Below, one piece after another: positions 21,501-34,800 of a DNA stretch of 64,000 nucleotides. Numbering within the stretch: position 1 is the stretch's first letter; the number at the start of each line of letters is the position of its first letter. Source of the DNA: Galaxea fascicularis. Taxonomy: Eukaryota > Cnidaria > Anthozoa > Scleractinia > Euphylliidae. Made by a program: the position numbers and the translations under genes. The stretch lies in assembly GCA_948470475.1 (NCBI GenBank), contig OX419337.1:32018872-32082871 (forward strand), read 5' to 3'. The notes under the pieces were generated by a model. The model worked only from the letters and a program-made list of their open reading frames with translations. It had not been told where the DNA came from and did not search any database.

Positions 21501-24500
21501 TTTTAGGATAAATTTTTACTGCTTGTCTCTAATATTCCATAACAAATATTACAAGCGTTACATCTTACTGTATTTGGCAGTTGTTCCTATGGTTAGCGAA
21601 ATATTATTGTTAAAAGTTATCACGCCACAGTATTCTTTATAATTATTTCTCATCTGCCCCCTGGGTATCCCATAATTTCTTCGGAATTCAAGATGGCCGC
21701 CGTATCGGTAAAAAGATCTATTAAAAACCACTAACTTTCAGAAAGATTACAACTGCTAGTAAATTTTTCGTTCCTGAAGCATGGAAACCATAATTACGGT
21801 CAGAATTAATACTGCAGGAAATATGAAACGATTTGTTTCTTGCCAGTGTGATGTTGAAAATTGCATTGAAAGGATTACTTTTCAACTTAATTGCTTTTGA
21901 TTTAAACACTTTTACGTTGACAAATCGCAACTCGATCGTTGCTCCTGCAATTTATTTATAGGCCTCTTCATGATGAACCAAAAAGTGTCTGACAGTAGAT
22001 TTAAGACTTTTTTCCCTCTCACAACTCAATTAACCTTGCCACTTAACGTTTCCACAGCGTTTGACAACACTTTCAATGTTTGGAATTCTGCTCGCCTTCT
22101 AAAGATGTTTACTTAAGATCGTTTTCTTTTGCGATTATTCTTGAATAGGAATAGTCTGAATAAACGGAGACCTATTCCGTTTTCGGAATGATCTGAATGG
22201 TATTCCAGCTATTCTGTTCATTCTACTCCTGATAGCAGAAAGAACACAATACGGTTTTCACGTTCTCGGAAAGTTTTGGCGGGAAAATCGTACGCGCACC
22301 GCATAACCCGTGACGCGGCACCGGAACTTAAGGTCTCACGCTCAACCCAGACTATTCTACACATTGGTCTCATGTTACTTCCAGTTTCTGAATAACTTAA
22401 GTTTTTTTTTTCTCAGTTACACGCTAACTAAAGTATTTTACCGCATTTAGCTAAATGTTTAACGTATTCACTTGTTTCACTCTTACATTTAATATTAGTT
22501 AAGCTGCTACCATTTCTCATTTGCATTGTACCTACAAAAACACATTAAAGCAGCACTTTAAGTAGCGTTTTAACTGATTAACAGGAGAGAAGAAAGTTAA
22601 AAAAACCACATTAAACTTACTTTTCTGGATCATACCAGCACTTGGGTACACTGTTAATGAGAGAATTGGTGAGGTGAACAATGTGAATACAACAACACAC
22701 ATGCTGAAGGAACTTAAGAAAGCCATCTCCTTGTGACAATAATCTCTTCAAGGTTTATGTATTTAAACGCTTCAAGTAAATTTTACGAACCAGTGCTTAG
22801 TTTATATTTGGGGGCAGAAAGGAGAAATCTAAAAAACAAAAACCACATCACAATGATTGTGACTGGTGATGCGTACACATGCAAGTGAAGAAAACCGAAC
22901 AGTGACACTTTTCGGTTATGCATGCATGCAGTACTGAGACCAGACCAGGGTGCAACAGATAAGAGAGTTTCCTCAAAACCAAAAAACAAGACAAAGATGA
23001 AATAACATGTGCGCCAATTCTTGTCTTCACACTATTGGATGTTTTGTGACTCAACTACATCGCAACTGTGATATATTTGAATTCAGTCAATTTGTAACGT
23101 TTCGCCAAACATATCTTCGTTTAAGGAAGGGGGTAAATTTAAGACCACGACATAATTTAGGTTTGCAGTATTTTAACCAAGAATTGAGAAATTAGTAGTT
23201 TAAGAGCATTTTTTGTAATCACTTTAAGGCTGTGCGCTAAGAAAAGTAGTTGGGCGCCAAAAATCTATAAACCCTTTAAATCCAGGTTATCCAGCATATG
23301 CGTTTGGTGCTAAAACTAATATTTCCTGGTCGCCTAAAGGCAAAAGTAAGTCACCAGAGGCGACCGGGTGCCGCTAAAGCACAGCCCTGCACCTAATGTA
23401 ATGATAATGATGTGTATGTCATAGTTCAATTTCATCTTTGGCACAATTTGTATTTTCTTTTGTTTGTGTGTGAGGTGATGGGTGATAATGAGTCTAAAGA
23501 AAAGGGAAATAAAAATTGAACCAAGAAAAACAATTATTGAACTACAACATATATATGTTCGTGTACAGGCCCCATATGGCTGCCACCAAGATCAAAATTA
23601 ATGTGTTTTGCACTAGTTACTCAAAAAATCTTGACCTGCTTAATTATCTTATCATGCACACTACCATCTTGAAAACAGTATATCACACTTGATTGTTTCA
23701 TTCATAGACCAACAATGGTAATAATCTCTCCAAGCTAGTCTCTCAGTGATTCGTAGAAAACAATAATAAACGACGATCAATTTTCCAGACTGATTCTATG
23801 TACCTGCCATTGTGAATGATCATCCCTCCCTTGAAAAGATTCAAAAAGACTGGATTTTCCTTTCCTTGGACCACCCTCACCTGCAAAAAGAAGCAACAAC
23901 CAACAAGGCAAATTCAGGACATGATTATACACGGACTCTGTTATGTTGTTTCTTATAACCAGATTTAGGGGAGGAGTCAACAAAGCCAAAATACCTCTTT
24001 TATTTGGCACGTCGATCTTATGATTTATGCAAACCCATTTTATCATGACATTTTTTTATTAGTGAAGGTAAAGGAGACACGGACAATGGCTTAACATCTG
24101 TGCCCAATGATGCCATACTTGAACAAAGTGTTCCAGATAACAGCAAGCTTTTGGGTCAAAAACCAGGGAAAGCTGGCTCCTTGTAGCCTCCTACCCAGAC
24201 ATTCTTTTGGCTGCGAAGATTCCATGACAAGCCATAGGAGGTTAGGCTTCCTGATCCAACACACTGAGATGTTGAGTAAGAAATGTGGGAAAACCCATGC
24301 CTACCGAAAGTTTCTGGAACACTGGAAGTGAAAGCGATGTTGAGCACACAGCCAGCATGGTATCTTCTCCAATTAATTGAAGACCCCGGTTTATTGTCCA
24401 CACTGGGATTTGAACCCATGGTTTCCTACTTTAAGTTCAGTACTGTTACTAAATGAGTCATGTAGGCAGTGTCCATAATTATCAGAATAATGGCTTCACA

Positions 24501-25822
24501 TAAAAGTGAACGAAAATGCCACATAATGGGCTACCTGTGGACCTTTCTCTTCATCCAGTTCCACAGCCATGATAGCAGCCGCACCTTTCTCATTTACAGA
24601 ACAATCATTTCCCTGCCAAAAGAAGTAAGCACAGCGAACACGACCTGCCACAGTAGAACGGCAACGAGATTTCCTGTCCTTGGCAACTCTGTCGGCCAGT
24701 ACAAAGTATGCCCATCTGATGACGTAACCCTCGCCTGCAATAACAAAACCAAAAACATTCGAGGATGGAGGAAAATTGTAGCTTTGTCAAACCCAGTTGA
24801 CTGGACATGTAATCCTTGTAAAATGTCAAAATGAAATCTCCAGAAACTTACTCAACAGATATCTTCAGAAGATCAGCTCAGTGGGAAAAGGTTACAGCTA
24901 CATTAGTATAAGGGTAATACAAAACATCTTTTGGTCACCCACAGCGCAGGGATGGAAATAACGGCTGGTTATCCGTAATTACCGATCAAATTTGTCAGCC
25001 AAAAATGAAATAATATAGTAAAATTTCACAAGAATAAAATAAAAACGATAACTGAACAAAGCTAGCTGCTTATCACCTATCAATCTGTTTTCCCTTATTT
25101 CCATCTCTGACAGTGTAGTACCATTTCCCAACAGACTCCCATTGGGTGACTTCAAGGTGAGTGAATGTTTATGGTTTATTGGACATCACGCATTGTAAAG
25201 TGGTTTTCAATTAAGTGTTTTTTCTCTTTGCTTTGCTCTGTGATTAGCAACAAAACATGGAACATTTTATAAACCAAGGAGGAGCAAAACCCCGACCCTG
25301 TACCTTGCTTGCACAAATTTTCCAGTGCTTGGCATCACCTTTTTTTAGATGTAATTGCTTTATATTTTAATCGTTTTTATGGCAGCAAATACCAACAGTA
25401 AAATGAATGGATCAGAATGTCAGTACAGACAAATGCAAACGCCCATCATTTTCCACACTCAACTGAAAAGCACTTTAAGACTTAACAAGAATTTGTAATT
25501 TCAAGGATCATAATGTCATCAAGGAATAAAACTCTCTGTACCTGAATGAAAATGACCATGGTGTGCTGCTGGAAGCTCAAAATGCCTGTATTCATTGATG
25601 TGCCACACAGTCAAGCCCACAGTGGTAACAAGATTTCCTTCTTTATAGATATCACCAACCCATACAGTTGGCACGCCTTTGCCACGCCCAACATTCACCC
25701 CTTCAAAGGACGGACATTCCAGGGGTGGTGCACTTTTCAACATGCTTTTGGGATCACAGGGCTTCAATTCCACAGGAGGAAGCTAGGAAAAATAGCATTG
25801 CAATATAAAACATGTGTAACAA

Positions 25823-25859
<37 letters not shown>

Positions 25860-28800
25860 GGCAGAACAAACATCTGGATGCCCAGAGTAAAAATTAAAAG
25901 CTTTGGCTGGGCGGCAAACTGTAACCAGCTGCAGCATCGACTAAAATCTGTGGTTAAAATATCTATATATATATATATATATATGTATACATATATATAG
26001 GTAAATAAAATCTTAAAAAACTATGGATGTCTTAATTACAAATAAAGATGTTCGTAAGGTGAAAAACATTGTTCATATAGCCGTCCATTTTCCTATTTAT
26101 TATTATTATTATTAAAACGTTCTCCATGTGCCCCTTGAGGCCATGATAATTACTTGTGAATGGAGAGGCTGAATGGTTATGTAAGTGCTCACTGCCTCAG
26201 ACCCATCAGACTTGTAACCCAGAGGTCCCAGATTAAAGTCCTGCTCTGATAGGTAGCAGGTTCAGTTGTATCTTGGTGGTTCAATTCTCACACCATGCTT
26301 GTGAAAAAGCTAAGTGGTCTAACTCCTGCCAGTTGGCATTTTGTACTATGATTGTTATGTTTGAGTTCTTTCTTTGCTATTTCAAGTAGGTCCACATTAC
26401 ATGTAGCTCTATGGTTGCCCATCATCACATAATGTTACATAATTAAAATCACTTATCAAACAATTTTCTATAGAAACTCTCAATCATGATGAGGACAACA
26501 TAAACTGCACCTTTTCTTGAGCTGCCAATTCAAGCATACTCGGATGTCCCTTCATTCTGATGATCTTGGTAGGATCAGGCCAATCAAGAAACTTCTCACG
26601 GAACAAGATTGTCTCAGCTTTCTCATGAAGCCTCGCAAATAAAGTCCACGAGGGTCTTTGTGAGGAAATTTTGTTGTCAACTTCAATAATGCCATTTTCT
26701 GATTTCCCATATGGGAAAATGGGGTCATAGATTCCATGGGCTTTAAAGGGCTCCTCATACAGCTGCTTGGCAAGTGCAAAGGCAGATTTCCTCTGCCCTG
26801 ATAGAGATTGCTGTCCAGTCCAGACATACAGCTCTGATCCAAAATCAAATATAAAAACCTACAGGGAAAAAATAGTTTGCATTTGTGAGAAGAAATGGTA
26901 AAATACACTACATTGTAATTCATTTTTTTCATGTTTAGAATGACAGCGTAAGACATAAAAGTTGATGCTTCAACCTTTCACTGTGGGTAGATATTGTTAC
27001 AACTACACTACTAGCTTTGCAACACAAAAATAGATGGACTGGTGAAAGAACTAGCTTCTCCCCGATTTAGCCTAAAGACCTAACATATTTGGTATCTACC
27101 AAGAAATTGAGCTATCTTGGTTTATGAGGGGAAAAGGCCATTTTCTGTTCGGGAAACTGATTCAATTATATGGGAGTGGCCACATGATTTTGTACAATTC
27201 TGCAGGCACCATGCAGTAGGTAAGGCTCAGGGGGTTTTAGCCCTTCCCCCCAGCCCCTCTCACCCCCCCCCCCTTCCCACCCCACTTTTGCAGATGGTAA
27301 AATATATATTTTATTACTTTGGCAACTTTGGCACCTTCAGAGAATCCGGCTTAAAAATGTCCAGGTGACACTCAACTGTTGCATGTGTTGGGTTTAGCTT
27401 CAAAGTCTATTCATTTAAATTTTGGTCTAACGTGGGTGCCCAGTTGTAACTTGTTGTTTTAAGTGCCAATGTAATAATTAAAAATCTATATTACTATTGG
27501 CAGTTTTAGATGCATTTATAGCCATTTCAGAAGACTTAAATTTGAAATTTTCCAGGGCGAGCATGCCCCCAGACCCGCCTAGTTTGCTCACACTTCCACA
27601 GTCATATTAGCCCCCCTTCCCCACTTGAAAATCTGCTCGGCAGGCCCTGTTCTGCCCTGTCTCTGTTAGGTTCATTGTTATCAAAATTAATGCTAAGTTA
27701 GCTCAATTTTATACGGGCATAATCTCTGGCACTAGTGTGAGAAACAAATATGTATCTTGTAAAATTACATACAAATACAAACCCTGCATGAGGCTTTCTG
27801 GTTTATTTTAATAATAAGTTCACTTGGCCCCAATACAATGTAGCTTATGATACTAATATAATTATTTCAATGCAAATCTGCATTTTGAAAATAAGCCATA
27901 CAAATAGGTACATTGGAGACAAATGTCTCTCTTGCTTGATTTAACTCTGTTTCACCTCTTTGGTATCAAGAATGGAGACTTGAGGAATGTGTCCACACAT
28001 GCTTTCAACTGGCATCAGTGTTGGTGGATCTGTCCAATGAACCTTGTAAACCATGTTTCCTTTAACACAACCTTTCTCGTATTCTTCATCTTTCGGCATT
28101 GATTGAGCATCTATAACATGAAGGAAAAGATAGCAAATATTCATATTATATTATGTAATGCAGATTTGGTGGATGACCAAAATAATACATCATGATACAT
28201 CATAACCAGCTGACTGACTGACTGAGTGGCTCCTCAGGTAAAAAACCCCAACACATTGAGTTGTTGAGTGAGACAATTTGGGAAGACCCATGTTTATTAA
28301 CCCCTGAAAAACTGTCTGTAACCCCACCCTGATATGTATGTTATGTTAAGTTTCCCTCCACTATAGCCAAAGCATTATTTTATTGTAAATGTCTTACCAC
28401 TACTTTAATTCTATTAAATACTTTGTCTTTTTCTACACCTCAAGGGAATGAATACTTTTTGGAATCGCACAGTGGTGGAGAAAAAAGGCTGAAACCTGCA
28501 GTGTACTGCATCACCATTAACCCCATTTTTGGACCAGGGACCAGGTTATTCCCTGGCTTAATAATTATTATGAGTGGGATCCCCTAGCAACTGTGACGGA
28601 AAAAACAAAGGACTGATGCCAGTGAGGAAGAAGAATCCCTGGCTACTTGTTAATACAAAAATGTGTGACAACCCTGTCTAAGACCAGAAATTCAATCATG
28701 AACATGTGGATTAGGAACATTTTCCACAAAAAAAGCAACTACAGTACATTTGAACACCAACCTCTTATCTTATTGCTGCCTGGATCTGCCTTCAGGATGC

Positions 28801-31800
28801 CCAAAAATTTACCCAATGCAGCACCATAATCCAAATCACCATCTTCTATTGTCACAATGTCTCTTGCTTTGCAGTCTAGCTCAGACTTTGCTTTGATCTT
28901 GGAAACAATTTCTGTCACCTGTTAAGAGACACATTCTTGTAGTGAACATACTATCCTGTCTGCAGTCAAACAGATTAGGAGAGAATGTCACCACTGTGGG
29001 ACTGAGATTCTTTGTCTTGGCTATGCAGCATTATATGTACAGTTGCTGGGTCTGAAATTAACCTTTTTATGTGGGTGCCAACTGGCAATCAAAATAATAT
29101 AAATCTTTGGTCGCCAGAGGGGAAATTGTAGTCGCCAAAAATTCCCCCTCCCTTTTTAAAATAAAACTTTAAACAAAAAGATGCATGGTAAGGACATTTT
29201 TATCCTGAAAAATTGCACTATTCTTGTTTCCAATACAAGAAAGCATCTGTATGTGTATGAGTGAAGTATTCTTTTTTTTTTTTCAACAAATTACTTTTCT
29301 GACCTAGAATGCAGGCACAGAAAGCCATCTGCCCATGACTGCACTGATCATTTCAAAACTCCATTTCTTACATAACTGCCACAAAACATAAATGTGAGTC
29401 AAGACCCCATGTTGCTCTTACCAGGCCACAACTGTGCCACACTACTCATACCAGTCCACCAAAATAAAGTTTACCTGATGTATAAAAAAGGGGAAGGGGC
29501 TACTGCATTGCACCTTTTTATTGTAGAGGATAACACTAGAGAATGTGGCTTTGTGCACCTGCAATACGTATTTAAGTGCATTATGTATGGGAAATTTAGT
29601 GTAGTACAGCTGTGCATAGTTCTGTACAGATATATGGGTACACTATAATTCCCCATATTCAACATACTTACTGCAGGGTTTGTACACTTTTTTCGACCAA
29701 AAATTCAAGGACTTTTCAAGGTCTTTCAAGGACACATTTTTCCATTTTTCAAGGACTCCAAGAGGGGCAAAATCAAGCTAATATAATGCCACATCAGATG
29801 CTCAAAGTAGAGAGTGTGCCAATTTTCATCTCAGATACTTGTGAAGCTTTGTCGGATAAAAATGTCAACTAATTTCAAGGACTTTCCAGCAGCGACCACA
29901 ATTTTCAAGGACTTTTAAGGCCTTGAATTTTTAGTTTGAAATTCAAGGACTTTCAAGGACTTTCAAAGCATGTGCGAACCCTGTTACTGTACTTCGGTGG
30001 AAACCGCTGATAAAAACATAGCCGCTTGGAAACGTTCAACTCGTACCGATCATAGCAGATCATACTGTTGTGGAGGTGGTCAACTGGAAAATTTGTTTCA
30101 CTTTTAATTCAAAAACATCTGTTGGAAAATAGCTTTGAGGTTTATTCTTATAATTCACTTACTCTGAACATTGAAAGGCCACAATAACAACCAGCTTTAT
30201 AAGTCGCCAGCTGGCGACCAGCTATGAAATTCCAGTAACCAGCACTCAATTAATTTTTTAGTTGCATTGGCGATCAGGAAGGCACAATTTTGGCCCCTGT
30301 GTACATTTAGATAGCACAAACCTACCAGATTTCACCCAACTCAACATAAAAAGCCCAACCTCAGAATTAACTACTTGTTGTGTGAAGTAAGAGAGATGGC
30401 TCAACAAACTACCTGTCTGTGAGTACTTCAATAATTTATCATAATCAAACTATTTTCTCCCAACACTCCTCTTTGTTCTTCCAAACCAATATCAGGATAA
30501 TTAACAAACATCAACCTGATACTCAGAGTCAACAATGACAACGATGATGAGGATCATAAAGCAAGTCTGAAAATACAATGTAAAAGCTGATAATTATAAA
30601 CTCTTATTTTTGCACACCTGCAGACATTCCAAATTAAATTAAAAGAATCAATAATAATAGTCCACATTTATAAAATGAGAGTTAACCAACCTTTGCTTTC
30701 CCATTAGGATTGCAGTGTAAAAGCTGATAATTATCAACTATTATTTTTGCACACCTGTAAACATTCCAAATTAAATTAAAACAGTTAATAATAATAGCCT
30801 ACATTTATAAGTTGAGAGTTAACCAACCTTTGCCTTCTCATAAGGATTGCAGTCTTTTCCAATCCAAGAGAAAAGATCTTTCTCTGTCACCAGAGCAAAA
30901 CAGTCTCCAGAATTCAAAGACTTGACATTAGGCTCAACAAGGCGCACTTGAAGATGACGACGACCTAAACAAAAAATACACGAGTTGCATAACTACATGT
31001 ACAACTAGAGACAGATAACTGGGAGAGCAACCAGGTGACTGCAAAGCCTATGGAAACACTGTCAGGAAACAAAGGGAGACATGAGCGTAAAAGTACAAAG
31101 TGGGTTTCTCAAGATATACATTCTACCGTTCAAGACACAAAAACACAATCAAACATGTGCTCAGGACTGATTGACTGCATAATTATGCCCAAGACTATAG
31201 CTCAAGCTTAGATTATGTAACAACGAGGCCAGCCAATCTTGCCACACTCTTCACTCTGTACAATTAATCAGTGGCTCAGAACTGAGCTAGAAGCTCATGA
31301 CAAGGAACCCACAACCTCAAAGAAATACCAACTCCAGTGCAGAGAACTAATTTCCTTACTAGGCTGAGCATTAGCAGACAAGGACAGCTGTTTCAGCCTT
31401 GTTAGGCCTCATCAACATGGCAAAGCTAATACTCCAGCCCAAGTACCCACATAAATAAAACAAGCAATGAAAATGTCAATGCTGGGGCTCAAACTTTACT
31501 TGGTAGATTTAAGGGGTAATGCACCCACCACCATGTGACTATAATGCCCAATGAGTGGCTTTCAGCTTACCTGGACATATTAATTTGTGAGGGATTCTTG
31601 GCACTCAAGCCACATCCCATAAGTTTGACATTAATTTTTCATAGAAAAAAACAAACTGGTAAAAAAAGGTGATGTACATGTACATTAAAGATCGCTGTTG
31701 TATGCCAACCCCAAGCTGCTCAATAAACACCTAACCACTACAAGAATAAATTACAGAAAGTTGAGAACTATGCAGCATATCACTGGTAATTACCTTTAAT

Positions 31801-34800
31801 GTGAATCAGCATGATGGGTTTAGTTCCTCTAAATTCATCCTTCTCGTCTGGCCCAGCGGTTTTCCGTAATCTGATCTTAGTGAAATCTTCTGTACTGGCC
31901 AGACCTGCCAGGGCAGATGCTGCTAAGTCAACGGTGTGCCGTCTCCCTGGAAGATAAAATTATCAGTTTTAAATTAATTTTGAGGTTAATCTAACAAAAA
32001 AGACAAGCAAGATATAACAATGATAAGAAAAGACACATGAAATGCAGTAAAGGGTGTGAACATTATTTTGTTAAAGCTAAACTGTGTACTAATTTGCCAG
32101 TCCTCTCATCTGTAATGAGCACCACCAGCCAACCAAAACTGTCACCTAATTCAATGATGGAAGTCAGTCAACTGAACAAAGATTTCATTACCCCAAATTC
32201 ACCAGTCTTGCCTTCTTTGTTGATGGCCGAAACAATACCTTATCAATGGCAGCTCATGCCCCCTACTTTAGCAGGGTTGCCACTTAACTGAGAAAATTCC
32301 CTGATGTTTAATTGACCATCCACAGAAATCACTTTCTTTGCAGGAAGTTCAGGAAACTATGCTCTAACCTTTACTAACACACAATCTAATCTTGCATAAC
32401 CAAGCACTAGCCAAAAGTAAAATTCCCTGACTTTTCACTGACTTTCATGTGGCTAAATGCAATTTAGGCAAGGTTAAACTCAAGCCAATGCTGCCAGCAG
32501 TCTTCCTCATTTGTGCAAGTAATATGCGGGGTAGGCACCCATGGAATTTGGGGGAACGGATTACAAGTCATGTGCTTGGTTTTGAGTGAACACTGTGGAT
32601 CATCGCTTGCCAATCTTTGCAGATTCATTCAGCCATTGCGAATTGTTGCAGATTAATTCAGCCTTTGCTTAGTTCTTTGAGCAAATTTTTGTGGATTCTG
32701 GTCCCGTTCCCTCCCACCTGTTAGTGGTCAAGGTTTGTTAAGCATGGTAAGTGGTAAGTATTCCACTGAAGTTCTTTCAGTGTGACATTGCCTGTTGGTG
32801 GCTGCTCATTGGGGTGGTTCCCACTCACAGGTTTGCCATGGTTACCTTCCTGCTGCGCCTTGAATTACTTAGGATCCCACCAACGTCTATGGCACCAAAC
32901 CCCAAGCTCATCAATTGCCGATGAGTTTAAAGTGCACCTAACCCTAAAATATTTTTTTCGCTTAAATAAATATTTGCGCCTGTCTGGAACATATTGCGCC
33001 GTTTTGCGCCTATTTCAATCAAATATTGACTTTTTATAGGCTGTAAAAGTTATGAAATCTAGCCATCATCTGTCCCACGACTGAGCTTGAAAGGGCATGG
33101 GTCTATTCCTTACATGACGACACAAACTGCTTTGCATGCATTTTTACAAAGACTTAATGCCATGCAAATCAGTTTGTGACATCATGTAAGGAATAGACCC
33201 ATGCCCCTTACTAGCTCGGCCATGGGACAGATGACTCGTAACTTTTATAGCCTACAAATAGTCAAGATTTGGTTTACAAAGGCGCAAAATGGCTCAATAT
33301 GTTTCGAACAGGTACAAAGATGTATTTAAGCGAAAAAAATATTTTGGGGTTAGGTGCACTTTAAAGGTAGATAGAACTTAGAACCTCCCTGACTTGATAC
33401 CCAATTTGCTCACTTGAAAAAAAATCCCTTTTTTCCTGATTATTCCCTGACCATGGCAACCCTGCTTAAAAGTTATTGAGGGGGCTGATTTGGAGTAGAA
33501 TAGAACAACAGTCCATGATGATAGCTAAGCTTCCCAGGTGTCAAATCACTTTTCATTTTCTTTCTAAGTTGCAAAAAATGAACCTCTTGTACTAAAAGTT
33601 GTTTCCAGCAAAATAATATGACATAAGTGGAAATACAGTGCTAATATTGTTAATAACAACTAAGCTTACACAAGTTTTCTGGATCCTTGTATTTCTTCTT
33701 CTTTCTTCTGATCACAGGATGTTCACTGGTTACTTGTTTTTTCTCAATCCTTGGTTTCTCAACCTGCAAGTAATTTCAACTTGTTACTGTATATAGAACC
33801 AGTAAACATGAGCACCAAAGAAATAGTGTCATCAGTTCTTTGTAACACTTTGAAAATCCAACAGATATTTCATAAGCAGTATCCAAACAAAGGTGATGGC
33901 CAAAATAATTTTACTGTACAAGGAACCTACTACAAAAATTGGGAATTCTCTTAATTACAGCCTTCCCACAACAGCCATCTCACAGGTTCCATCTGAAAAT
34001 TGACAACTTACGAGAGATTTGCTGGGTCTGTTTGGGGTTTTTTCGTGTTTCTTTTATTAACTCACTGACACAACCACAAACAGTGCAATAAGGCTACAAG
34101 CTGACCATGAGCAACATTTATTTATTTACCTTTGCCTAACTAGAGTACAATCTTTGTACATTAAAAAAAAAGAAAAAATTATGATTATGCAGGGAGACTA
34201 CTACAGCATAGCCAATTACAGCAGATCCCTCCTTAATAATAGCTAAAACTACTAAATATAAAACAAGTATAAAATCAAAGAGAATCAAAACAGAGGTCCA
34301 AATTGATAGAAGAAGCACATCGGTGGGCACAGGAGAGTCCTCACTATATTGCACCTGGGACAGATTGTTCTCCAGGTTCTGATGTCATCAACGTCATCCG
34401 GAGCCTTATCATAGTGTTGATGTAATAAACATTCAAATGAGACCAGAGGGATGTGGCTTGTGTGTAGCTACAGGGGCAGAACATTCCATGTATGGCAGGC
34501 ACGAATAAAAAAAGAGCATTGGTAGGTAACAGTTTCACTTTGCTTAGAAATATAGGTAACAGCGTTGCTGTTTGTTGATTGACTCATTACCGGTAGAGCT
34601 TCACTATCTATAAAAACTAAGTTATTAACAGCTTTATAGAAAATTACTATATCCAGAAATTCATGCGAGTATGAGATAGATAACAAATTTGCTAGTTGAA
34701 GGCAGGTCTTATACTATGGAAGGGAGGCTTCAAAATTAATTTTGTTGCACGACACTGCACATTTTCGACTCACTTTAGAAGAATTTTATTTACCTCTGTA

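Noticed and set aside
21424..21642. Plus-strand ORF inside the TA-flanked MITE as a transposase remnant
   Set aside because: 72 hydrophobic codons without any DDE-type motif; too short and uncharacteristic.
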